DNA of 6,155 bases. Origin: CAZXEU01 sp964639665 (GTDB lineage: Bacteria; Bacteroidota; Rhodothermia; Rhodothermales; Bin80). The position numbers were made by a program, and so were the translations under genes. Positions 1 through 6,155 of this stretch are shown one piece after another (the first letter of the stretch is position 1; every line of letters begins with the position of its first letter). The notes below the pieces were generated by a model, which saw only the letters and a program-made list of their open reading frames with translations, did not search any database and was not told the origin of the DNA. The stretch lies in contig CAZXEU010000033.1 in NCBI GenBank assembly GCA_964639665.1, forward strand, positions 1 to 6,155. The letters are read 5' to 3'.

Positions 1-502
1 CGGTACGGAAGGCGGCATCACGCCCTGCTTTGTGGCGGGCGGCGAAGTCATGTCTATCTACGACGCCTCCCTTCGCTACCGCGAGGCCGGCGTGCCGCTG
101 ATTGTGCTGGGAGGAAAGGACTACGGCATGGGCTCAAGCCGCGACTGGGCCGCCAAGGGCACGCTGCTGCTCGGCGTGCGCGCGGTAATCGTGGAGAGCT
201 TCGAGCGCATCCACCGGTCCAATCTCATTGGCATGGGCGTGCTGCCGCTCGAATACGCGGAAGGCGAGACGGCCGCCACGCTGGGCCTTGACGGCACGGA
301 ATCCTTCGACATATCCGTTCCGGCGGATGTGGCGCCGCGCCAGCTCATCGCGGTGACGGCTACGCGCGCCGACGGATCCGCCGTCCGCTTCCAGGCGCGG
401 TGCCGCCTCGATACCCCGGTGGAAGTGGAGTACTACCGCAACGGCGGCATTCTGCACTACGTGCTGCGCGATTTTCTGAGCGCGACTACCGTGGCGGCTT
501 AG
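1..502 (+). CDS. acnA: Aconitate hydratase, AcnA/IRP1 type, C-terminal swivel domain (5' end outside window)
   Basis: Aconitase interconverts citrate and isocitrate through cis-aconitate in the cytoplasmic TCA cycle, using a [4Fe-4S] cluster. Only about 166 C-terminal codons are present. The reading frame is open from base 2 and ends at TAG 500-502; the full protein is normally about 900 residues. The visible part is the swivel domain. It has the GEVMSIYDA stretch, then the GKDYGMGSSRDWAAKG active-site loop (GSSR at 131-142, whose second Ser is the catalytic serine in the family), then ESFERIHRSNLIGMGVLPL. It ends with the usual YYRNGGILHYVLR tail. The cluster-binding cysteines lie upstream, outside the window. 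The long SSRDWAAKG/SFERIHRSN pattern favours the AcnA/IRP1 branch over AcnB. A 2-methylcitrate-type AcnD cannot be fully excluded from this fragment. The last 17 bases overlap the end of the convergent hyuB gene. Confidence 0.95.
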   Translation, partial: GTEGGITPCFVAGGEVMSIYDASLRYREAGVPLIVLGGKDYGMGSSRDWAAKGTLLLGVRAVIVESFERIHRSNLIGMGVLPLEYAEGETAATLGLDGTESFDISVPADVAPRQLIAVTATRADGSAVRFQARCRLDTPVEVEYYRNGGILHYVLRDFLSATTVAA

Positions 503-2063
503 CGCCCCATCCGCCGCCGCCCGGCGTTTCGATGCGGAGCCGGTCGCCGGCTGCGAGGCGCCGGGAAAATTGTCCCGGCAGCAATTCCTCCTTTCCGTCC
601 TGGTAGCGGAGCACGTTCCGGCCGCACCTTCCCGGGCCGCCGCCCGCCAGGCCCCACGGCGCAAGGCGCCGCCGCTCGCTAAGCACGGTGACCGTTACCG
701 GCTGCAGCATTTCGTATTCGCGGGCGATGCCCCTGCCGCCGCTGTGCTGCCCGGCTCCGCCGGAGCCTTCGACGAGCGCATATTCCCGGATCCGGAACGG
801 AAACTGCATTTCGAGTGCCTCAATCGGCGTATTCAGCGTGTTGCTCATGTGGACGTGGACGCCGCTCAGGCCGTCTGCTGCGGGCGCTGCCCCCATGCCG
901 CCGCCGATGGTCTCGTAGTACGCAAAGGGCGAGCCGTCCTGCAGAAGGCCGCCGATAGTGAGGTTGTTCATCGTGCCCTGCCCGGCGGCGGCGACGCGGC
1001 GGGGGAGGGCCTTGGCCAGGGCGCCCAGTGCTACATCCGTGATCCGCTGGCTGGTTTCCACGTTTCCGCCGGCAACGGCCGCGGGCGATCGGGCATGGAC
1101 CAGGCTGCCCTCCGGAGCGGTGACCGTGACCGGTGCAAAGCAGCCGGCATTAATGGGCACGTCCTCTTGCAGGAGGCACTGGACGGCATAGTAGCACGCG
1201 CTCTGCGTAACGGCGAAGACCGTGTTGAGCGAAGCCTGGATCACGGGGTCGGTCCCGGCGAAGTCGAATGCGATCTCTTCTCCCTGGATGGTGACAGTGG
1301 CCCGTATGCACGGCAGGCTTCCATCGGGCAGGGCCAGGTGGTCCTCAAACCTGAAGGTGCCATCGGGCCAGGACGCGATTTCGGCTCTTGCCAGTCGTTC
1401 GCTGTACGCCCTCAGGTGCCCGGCGTAGGCCTGGACCTCGGAAGCGCCTTGTTCCTGTATCAGCGAGGACAGCCGCCGCTCGCCTATGGCGTGCGCTGCC
1501 CGCTGGGCCGCCAGGTCCCCCCGGCGCTCTTCCGGCGTGCGCACATTGCGCAGGATGAGGTGCAGGAGGTCCTCGTTCAGCACCCCACTGCGCCAGAGCC
1601 TCACGGGTGGGATGATGATGCCTTCCTGAAAGAGCTCGGTAGAAAGCGGCAGCGAGCCCGGCGTCATGCCGCCGACATCTGCGTGGTGGGCGCGGCTGGC
1701 GGCAAAGAAGGCCACGTCGTCCGAGCCGGGCCGGAACACCGGAGAGATCATCGTAATGTCCGGCAGATGGTTGCCTCCGGCATAGGGATCGTTGAGGGCA
1801 AGCACGTCGCCGGCACGCCACGTGTCAACGGCGCGCAGGGCAGCAGCGCAGCTCGCCGGCATGGCGCCAAGGTGCACCGGGATGTGCGCAGCCTGGGCTA
1901 CCATGGCGCCGCCGGCATCGAAGACGGCGCAGGAATAGTCGAGACGCTCCTTGATGTTGGGCGAATGCCCCGTGCGCTGCAGCACGGCACCCATCTCGTC
2001 GGCGACGCCGGAAAAGCGGTGCCGGTACACTTGCAGCAGTATGGGATCAGCCGGTGGTGTCAT
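486..2063 (-). CDS. hyuB: Hydantoinase B/oxoprolinase family subunit (HyuB)
   Basis: This is the B subunit of a two-subunit ATP-dependent enzyme family that includes N-methylhydantoinase, 5-oxoprolinase and acetone/acetophenone carboxylases. In those enzymes HyuB carries the metal-dependent hydrolase or carboxylase site. With ATG at 2063 it is 525 residues, normal for the family. Visible motifs are KERLDYSCAVFD (about 38-49), AHIPVHLG (59-66), NDPYAGGNHLPDIT (91-104), HHADVGG (126-132), and a C-terminal TPGGGGWG (513-520). The Asp and His residues in these blocks are candidate metal ligands. An in-frame ATG at 2081 would add six residues. I chose 2063 because family members usually have only a few residues before the PILLQVYRHR helix; neither start has a clear ribosome-binding site. 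The start overlaps the end of hyuA by 17 bp, which suggests translational coupling. The gene ends in TAG at 486-488, inside the aconitase gene. Substrate unknown. Confidence 0.95.
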   Translation of the reverse strand: MTPPADPILLQVYRHRFSGVADEMGAVLQRTGHSPNIKERLDYSCAVFDAGGAMVAQAAHIPVHLGAMPASCAAALRAVDTWRAGDVLALNDPYAGGNHLPDITMISPVFRPGSDDVAFFAASRAHHADVGGMTPGSLPLSTELFQEGIIIPPVRLWRSGVLNEDLLHLILRNVRTPEERRGDLAAQRAAHAIGERRLSSLIQEQGASEVQAYAGHLRAYSERLARAEIASWPDGTFRFEDHLALPDGSLPCIRATVTIQGEEIAFDFAGTDPVIQASLNTVFAVTQSACYYAVQCLLQEDVPINAGCFAPVTVTAPEGSLVHARSPAAVAGGNVETSQRITDVALGALAKALPRRVAAAGQGTMNNLTIGGLLQDGSPFAYYETIGGGMGAAPAADGLSGVHVHMSNTLNTPIEALEMQFPFRIREYALVEGSGGAGQHSGGRGIAREYEMLQPVTVTVLSERRRLAPWGLAGGGPGRCGRNVLRYQDGKEELLPGQFSRRLAAGDRLRIETPGGGGWGAKPPR

Positions 2064-4065
2064 CGCGGTCAAGGTGAGCATTGTGCCAGGCGTCGATGCG
2101 CGCGCGCCATCCCGGCGGGACCACGAGCGTAGAGTCGTACTGCACTACGAGGGCAGGTCCTGCGAATGCGTGGCCATGTCCCAGGTCCTCGCGCCGGTAG
2201 AGCGGCACGCTTGCCGGGCCCGTGGCTTCAAACCACACGTCACGCATGCCCAGCGGTGTGCAAGGCGTATTCGTCCGGGGCTCCTCCGTGATCTCGGGCC
2301 GCGTCCCCGGCAGGCTGCCCCGCAGCCGAATTGCCGTAGCTTCAACCGGCTGCGAAGGCGCAGCGTATCCGTACCGCTTCCGGTGCATTTCATGGAACAG
2401 CGTGCCAGCCGCTTCAAGGCTCTCTGCCGAAACGGGAAGCCGAAGCGGTGTCTCCAGTTCGTAGCTCTGTCCCTGGTAGCGCAGGTCGATAAACGCTTCC
2501 AGGCGAGCGCCCCTGCCACCGAGCGCTCCCATAACGCGCGCTTGCAGCTTCTGCACTACCTCAGCTACGCGGTCGGGTGCTGCCTCGAGTTGGGCAAGCG
2601 GGGAGATCAGCGCCAGCGAGGCGTCGTCGGACACGTCCGCCATGAGCAGACCCAGTGCGCTGAGAACGCCCGGATGCCGCGGAACAAGAATCTTTCGAAC
2701 GCCGAGAGATTCGGCCAACTCGCAGGCGTGCAGGGGGCCGGCGCCGCCGAAGGGGACCAGTACATAGTCCCGCGGGTCGTGTCCTCGCTCAAGGGACACG
2801 CGCCGCAGCGCACGCTCCATGGTTGCGTTGGCGACCCTCAGCACACCGAGGGCTGTCTCTTGGGACTCCAGACCCAGCCGGGTGGCCAAGAGCCTCACTG
2901 CTTCCAGTGCCCGCGCTTCGTCCAGGGCCTCGGCCGTTCCGCCCAGGAAGCGGTCAGCCACCAGCCGTCCGAGCACCAGGTTGGCATCCGTCACCGTGAC
3001 CGCCGCGCCGCCGCGGCCGTAGCAGACGGGCCCGGGGTCCGCACCCGCACTTTCCGGGCCGACATGCAGTATGCCGCCCGCGTCCACGCGCGCCTTGCTG
3101 CCGCCGCCGGCCCCCACCGTGTGGATCCAGGTTGAGGGCAGGCGCAGGGGCAGACCCGCGACCGTGCTTTCGGCTGTATGCGGGATGCGGCCCGGGCAGA
3201 GGGCCACGTCCGTGCTGGTGCCGCCCATGTCAAATGTGAGCACGCGTGGCGCCTGGGTGCCGAGCGCCTGCCGCGCGAGGCCGAATGCCCCTACCACGCC
3301 GCCCGCCGGGCCGCTCAGCACGAGCCTTGCCGCCTGCTGGGCAGCCTGGCCCACGCCTATCGTGCCGCCGCTCGACTGCATCACCCGAAATGTGCGCTTG
3401 CCTACGGCCCCCGAGAGCCGCTGCAGGTATTCTGCCACCAGGGGCTGGACATAGGCATTGATCACGGTCGTTGCTGTGCGCTCGTACTCTCGGTATTCGG
3501 GAAGAATGTCCGTGCTCAGGGACAGTGCAATCCCGGGCAGATGCTCGCGAATGATAGCGGCGGCTCTGCGCTCGTGCGAGGCATCCAGGAAGGAAAAAAG
3601 GAATACGATGGCGATGCTTTCCACGCCTGCGATCTGAAGCGGCCCGACGAGTTGGCGCACCGCGTCATCGTCGAGCGCCCTTAGCACCTCTCCGTCGGCC
3701 GCGAGCCGCTCCGGGGCCTCAAAGCGCCGCTCTTCCGGGACGAGCGGAGGGCTCCGGCGCTGCGCCAGCTTGTAGAGTTCAGGCCTGTTCTGCCTGCCGA
3801 TTGCGAGCACGTCAGCGAAGCCCTGCGTGGTCAGGAGCGCCGTGCGCGCGCCGCGCATCTCTAGGAGTGCATTGGTGGCCGTTGTCGTGCCGTGGATGAT
3901 GGCGGCATCAGCCGCCGCTTCCAGCGACGCCAGCCCGCGAACAATGCCCTCGCTCTGGACGGCGGTAGTCGGCACCTTTAGTATGCGGACAGAACGCCCC
4001 GAAGCGAAGACGAAATCGGTGAATGTTCCACCGACATCGATGCCTATGGCATTTGCAGTGGGCAA
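2047..4065 (-). CDS. hyuA: Hydantoinase A/oxoprolinase family ATPase subunit (HyuA)
   Basis: This is the A subunit, an ASKHA-fold ATPase that phosphorylates the substrate so that the HyuB partner can hydrolyse or carboxylate it; it is cytoplasmic. At 672 residues it is full length. The N-terminal domain has GIDVGGTFTD (8-17, phosphate-binding loop) and HGTTTATNALLE (58-69). The central hydantoinase_A domain has SGPAGGVVGA (251-260), TFDMGGTSTDVAL (277-289), HTVGAGGGS (315-323), GADPGPVCYG (341-350), and VPFGGAGPLHACELAE (437-452). The C-terminal domain has DLRYQGQSYEL (527-537) and a late GPALVVQYDST. Residue 324 is Lys, directly after GAGGGS, where I would expect Ile or another hydrophobic residue. 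The start is eight bases after the recO stop, and the end overlaps hyuB, so the three genes are probably co-transcribed. The separate A and B genes argue against the long fused eukaryotic-type 5-oxoprolinase. They do not settle the substrate. Confidence 0.95.
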   Translation of the reverse strand: MPTANAIGIDVGGTFTDFVFASGRSVRILKVPTTAVQSEGIVRGLASLEAAADAAIIHGTTTATNALLEMRGARTALLTTQGFADVLAIGRQNRPELYKLAQRRSPPLVPEERRFEAPERLAADGEVLRALDDDAVRQLVGPLQIAGVESIAIVFLFSFLDASHERRAAAIIREHLPGIALSLSTDILPEYREYERTATTVINAYVQPLVAEYLQRLSGAVGKRTFRVMQSSGGTIGVGQAAQQAARLVLSGPAGGVVGAFGLARQALGTQAPRVLTFDMGGTSTDVALCPGRIPHTAESTVAGLPLRLPSTWIHTVGAGGGSKARVDAGGILHVGPESAGADPGPVCYGRGGAAVTVTDANLVLGRLVADRFLGGTAEALDEARALEAVRLLATRLGLESQETALGVLRVANATMERALRRVSLERGHDPRDYVLVPFGGAGPLHACELAESLGVRKILVPRHPGVLSALGLLMADVSDDASLALISPLAQLEAAPDRVAEVVQKLQARVMGALGGRGARLEAFIDLRYQGQSYELETPLRLPVSAESLEAAGTLFHEMHRKRYGYAAPSQPVEATAIRLRGSLPGTRPEITEEPRTNTPCTPLGMRDVWFEATGPASVPLYRREDLGHGHAFAGPALVVQYDSTLVVPPGWRARIDAWHNAHLDRDDTTG

Positions 4066-4073
4066 GGGTTCTT

Positions 4074-4832
4074 TCAGGACAGCCGGATCTGGCTCAACAC
4101 CCGGTCGCTGCGGTCAGGGTAGGTGCCATCCGTGTGGAACCGGATATAGTCCCGGATAAGGCTAGCCACGTTCCCTCTGTCATGCGGACTCAGGCGCATT
4201 CTGCTTACGGCATCAAAATCGGCCCTGGCATAGACTGCGAAAGCCCGGAGCGTGGTGCGCGATGCTGGCAAGAGTGCCGAATGCGGCGGCGCAGGCGGCA
4301 GAACACTGCCGGAGTCGAGCGCCAGCATGCCGCCCGCTTCGCCCAGACCGGCCACGTCAGCCCGCTCGAACTGCGGCTCGAATCCCAGGGCCGCCGCGAG
4401 GCGAAGCTGAAAATAGGGAAATACGTGTTCGGCTGGCGTCTCCGGCCGGTCAAGAAGCCGGAGCGTGCTCACCAGGAGCGAAAATACGTCTTGATCCTGC
4501 TGTCCGTCCTGCGTCAAAGCATGCACCAGTTCCACCACCTGAAATCCCGCCCCCAGCCGATCAAGGCTGGCCGCGATGCGGGGAAAAAGCGCAACGTGCG
4601 CGGCCTCTGCAAGGGTTTGCAGGTCGCGCCTCTGCAGCACATGCACCACGGCGTGAATATGCGCAAGCGGCTGGAGACAGGAACCCACGCGGCTTCTCTT
4701 GCGCCGGGCGCCCCTGGCCAGGACGGACATCCGGCCTCTGCGCTGCGTAAGGAGGGTGGCTATCCGGCTCGTTTCGCGGTAGTCCATGGCACGCAGCACA
4801 ACGGCATCAGTATGGAGAATGCTTCGTGCCAT
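4074..4832 (-). CDS. recO: DNA repair protein RecO
   Basis: RecO works with RecR, and with RecF in many bacteria, to load RecA onto SSB-coated single-stranded DNA during gap repair. It can also anneal complementary strands. The protein is 252 residues, normal length. The N-terminal OB-fold is recognisable by TDAVVLRAMDYRETSRI and the basic ARGARRKRSRVGSCLQPL stretch (39-56), which is expected to contact DNA. The C-terminal helical domain (about 80-252) includes FQLRLAAALGFEPQFE (141-156). The four cysteines that form a zinc finger in many RecO proteins after this point are absent; the only Cys is at 52. Some RecO proteins, such as that of E. coli, also lack the complete finger, so this does not imply loss of function. 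The ATG at 4832 has no convincing ribosome-binding site; an AGAAGG upstream lies too far away. It is the first gene of the minus-strand cluster with hyuA and hyuB. Confidence 0.93.
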   Translation of the reverse strand: MARSILHTDAVVLRAMDYRETSRIATLLTQRRGRMSVLARGARRKRSRVGSCLQPLAHIHAVVHVLQRRDLQTLAEAAHVALFPRIAASLDRLGAGFQVVELVHALTQDGQQDQDVFSLLVSTLRLLDRPETPAEHVFPYFQLRLAAALGFEPQFERADVAGLGEAGGMLALDSGSVLPPAPPHSALLPASRTTLRAFAVYARADFDAVSRMRLSPHDRGNVASLIRDYIRFHTDGTYPDRSDRVLSQIRLS

Positions 4833-5002
4833 GGCGCAATCGTGCTGGCCTTCTTTCTACCCGCTAAAGTCGCCAAGAATTTGTGCCCTTGCCAGTTCCC
4901 GGCAGATTGCTCCGCGCCAGGGCTGCCGCACTGAATTCGCATTTCATCCGGATAATGCAGGCGCATGTTCCCCGTAGATTGTCCGTGATGCCGCTATAAG
5001 GG

Positions 5003-5031
5003 TTTACGCTTTGATTCATTTCGCCTATTTT
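5003..5031 (+). promoter_or_regulatory. Candidate sigma-70-like promoter for the TonB-dependent receptor gene
   Basis: TTTACG at 5003-5008 and TATTTT at 5026-5031 are separated by 17 bp, and each hexamer matches four of six consensus bases. They sit in the most AT-rich part of the intergenic region. Transcription would begin near 5038, about 297 nt before the receptor ATG. The Bacteroidota-type pair (TTTG, then TAnnTTTG) is not seen at its usual spacing here. A weaker alternative is TTGACC at 5205-5210 with CATACT at 5226-5231, which has a short 15-bp spacer. This call is by eye only. Confidence 0.3.
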
Positions 5032-5108
5032 AGCGACTCAGGCAGGAATGAAACTGTAACCAGGCATACCGCAGGACACTGACCGCCAACTTGTCGCGCA
5101 GCATGCAC

Positions 5109-5134
5109 TTCCTGCGGCGCGAGCGTCGCAGGAG
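5109..5134 (+). repeat. Intergenic inverted repeat / RNA stem-loop
   Basis: The arms 5109-5119 and 5124-5134 pair over 11 positions around a four-base CGAG loop (5120-5123). The core is CCTGCG against CGCAGG. Two of the pairs are G-U wobbles (5109 with 5134, 5117 with 5126). These are tolerated in plus-strand RNA but become A-C mismatches in minus-strand RNA, so a plus-strand transcript is the better fit. There is no T-run on either side, so it does not look like an intrinsic terminator. It lies 200 nt upstream of the receptor start, within the leader implied by the candidate promoter. A role is inferred, not shown. Confidence 0.5.
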
Positions 5135-5334
5135 AGAATTGGCTGCGAGCGAGTGCTCATCCGAATAGGCCGTCTAGTGCGGTGAAGTCGACCTGCCTTG
5201 CATTTTGACCCTGACCGTTGATTTGCATACTTGCCAACCAGACAGGGTGAGGGCCCGGATCCACCAGATTGGGGCGTATCCTGACTTGCACCTCTCCTGC
5301 ACTACAGCCAATCACCAAATTCCGTACGCGTAAC

Positions 5335-6155
5335 ATGAAGAAGCTAGCTCTCATCCTGACGCCGTTGGCGTTTCTTGTTCTTGCTCCGCCTCTATTTGCG
5401 CAGGTGACGATCTCCGGCACTGTAACTGACGCGGAGACGGAAGGACCCTTTCCCGGCGTAACGGTATCGGTCCTGGGAACGCTTGTCGGCACGACGACAG
5501 ACGCAGATGGCGAGTATTCGCTTAACGTTCCGGGAGTAGGCAGCACTGTCGTCTTCCGGTTTGTCGGCTACAGCACGCAGCAGCACATGGTGACCGAAGA
5601 CATGACGACGATTGACGCGCGTCTCTTTGTCAGTGTGCTCGATCTCGAAGAGGTCGTCGTGGTGGGCTCCAGACGCCTGCCGCGGCTGGTCAAGGACTCG
5701 GCTGTACCCGTGGACGTATTTGGTCCGCGTGACCTGGCCGCCCAGACCAGCACCGACTTCGACGAGATCCTTCGTACCCAGGTACCCTCCTACAACGTGC
5801 AGCGGCACGGCATCGACGACGAGGCAACGCTGGTGCGCCCGATCACGCTCCGGGGACTTCCTCCGGACAACGTGGTCGTGCTGGTCAACGGCAAGCGTCG
5901 CCATCGCTCGGGGTCCATGGCACTTCTTGCTTCCTCGCTCAACACGGGTGCGCAAGGCGCTGATCTTAACATGATCCCGACCATTGCCATTTCGAGGATG
6001 GAGGTCCTTCGGGACGGCGCCTCCGCCCAGTACGGCGCGGACGCCGTCGCGGGCGTCTTCAACATGCAGCTGCGAGAAAACCGCAGCGGCGTGCATGTGC
6101 GCCTGCAAGGCGGGCAGTACGAGGAGTCGTTCGGCGATCATGGGGCGCAGGCAAA
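5335..6155 (+). CDS. TonB-dependent outer-membrane receptor with N-terminal carboxypeptidase-regulatory-like domain (3' end outside window)
   Basis: This is a TonB-energised outer-membrane importer, of which the first 273 codons are present. ATG 5335 opens a classic signal peptide: MKK, a hydrophobic core, then PPLFA|Q with likely cleavage after residue 22. Residues 24 to about 100 form a carboxypeptidase-regulatory-like domain (ISGTVTDAETEGPFPGV, then TTTDADGEYSLNVPG). DLEEVVVVGSR at 103-113 is the TonB-box or linker region. The plug domain follows from about 120: TLRGLPPDNVVVLVNGKRRHRSG, and the plug-end block MEVLRDGASAQYGADAVAGVFN (222-243). The NGKRRHR type of plug, without the PLYVIDG segment of SusC proteins, argues against a SusC glycan importer. 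The 22-stranded barrel is off the window. No Shine-Dalgarno sequence precedes the start; the signal peptide fixes the choice. It is transcribed away from recO. Ligand unknown (siderophore, cofactor, peptide or other). Confidence 0.93.
   Translation, partial: MKKLALILTPLAFLVLAPPLFAQVTISGTVTDAETEGPFPGVTVSVLGTLVGTTTDADGEYSLNVPGVGSTVVFRFVGYSTQQHMVTEDMTTIDARLFVSVLDLEEVVVVGSRRLPRLVKDSAVPVDVFGPRDLAAQTSTDFDEILRTQVPSYNVQRHGIDDEATLVRPITLRGLPPDNVVVLVNGKRRHRSGSMALLASSLNTGAQGADLNMIPTIAISRMEVLRDGASAQYGADAVAGVFNMQLRENRSGVHVRLQGGQYEESFGDHGAQA

Larger units (their letters stand above)
4833..5334. other. Divergent intergenic region between recO and the TonB-dependent receptor gene
   Basis: This 502-bp stretch separates two divergently transcribed genes. 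I found no tRNA or rRNA and no convincing protein gene in it. The open frames crossing it on either strand run into the receptor or recO coding regions and show no recognisable protein motifs. The part around 4985-5060 is clearly richer in A and T than the flanking genes, as expected of a promoter region. It holds a candidate plus-strand promoter near 5003-5031 and a strong stem-loop at 5109-5134. No confident minus-strand promoter for recO could be picked. If the candidate promoter is used, the receptor mRNA would have a leader of nearly 300 nt. Confidence 0.7.

Noticed and set aside
570..2132. 520-codon open frame on the plus strand opposite hyuB
   Set aside because: It lies antisense to a well-supported HyuB gene whose family motifs run along the whole length. 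Its translation has no recognisable domain and an odd Arg/Gly/His-rich composition, as expected of a shadow frame in GC-rich DNA.
1951..3135. 394-codon open frame on the plus strand opposite hyuA
   Set aside because: It is antisense to conserved HyuA coding sequence, has no family motifs, and is explained by GC-rich codon bias on the other strand.
4023..4934. 303-codon open frame on the plus strand opposite recO
   Set aside because: The minus-strand RecO has clear family motifs and normal length. The plus-strand frame shows no domain and ends in the intergenic region without sensible context.
5111..5132. Stem-loop considered as an intrinsic terminator for either neighbour
   Set aside because: No T-run follows the stem on either strand, and no gene ends nearby: both flanking genes start from this region.
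4833..5334. Search of the intergenic region for CRISPR repeats, insertion-sequence ends, tRNA or attachment sites
   Set aside because: No regularly spaced repeats, terminal inverted repeats with target duplications, or tRNA-like cloverleaf could be seen.
5157..5546. 129-codon minus-strand open frame spanning the leader and start of the receptor gene
   Set aside because: Half of it is antisense to the receptor's signal peptide and first domain, and no motif is recognisable.
5392..6141. 249-codon minus-strand open frame opposite the receptor gene
   Set aside because: The plus strand encodes an unmistakable signal peptide, carboxypeptidase-regulatory-like domain and TonB plug. The minus-strand translation is a shadow.

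Overview
No previously undescribed system is visible in this 6.2-kb window. It reads as an ordinary chromosomal segment of a fairly GC-rich bacterium. The N-terminal layout of the last gene (signal peptide, carboxypeptidase-regulatory-like domain, then TonB-dependent plug) is common in the Bacteroidota/Rhodothermota assemblage. None of the starts has a clear Shine-Dalgarno sequence, which also fits that group. The Rhodothermota-like assignment is inference from these traits, not from a marker gene.

Layout: (1) 1-502, plus strand: the 3' end of an aconitase gene of the AcnA/IRP1 type, covering only the C-terminal swivel domain. (2) 486-4832, minus strand: three closely packed genes, read in the order recO, hyuA, hyuB. 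recO encodes a DNA-repair mediator. hyuA and hyuB encode the two subunits of a hydantoinase/oxoprolinase-family ATP-dependent enzyme. recO and hyuA are 8 bp apart and hyuA and hyuB overlap, so they are probably one transcription unit. hyuB and the aconitase gene meet tail to tail with a 17-bp overlap of coding sequence. (3) 4833-5334: a 502-bp divergent intergenic region with an AT-rich patch, one plausible plus-strand promoter and a strong stem-loop. No gene was recognised in it. (4) 5335-6155, plus strand: the 5' part of a TonB-dependent outer-membrane receptor, cut by the window end.

Functionally the parts are mostly independent: TCA-cycle aconitase, a probable ATP-driven amide or imide hydrolase (or related carboxylase) of unknown substrate, housekeeping recombination repair, and an outer-membrane importer. 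The HyuAB substrate and the receptor ligand cannot be assigned from this window. The most useful second looks are the receptor's leader region, the recO-hyuA-hyuB linkage and the overlapping convergent stops.
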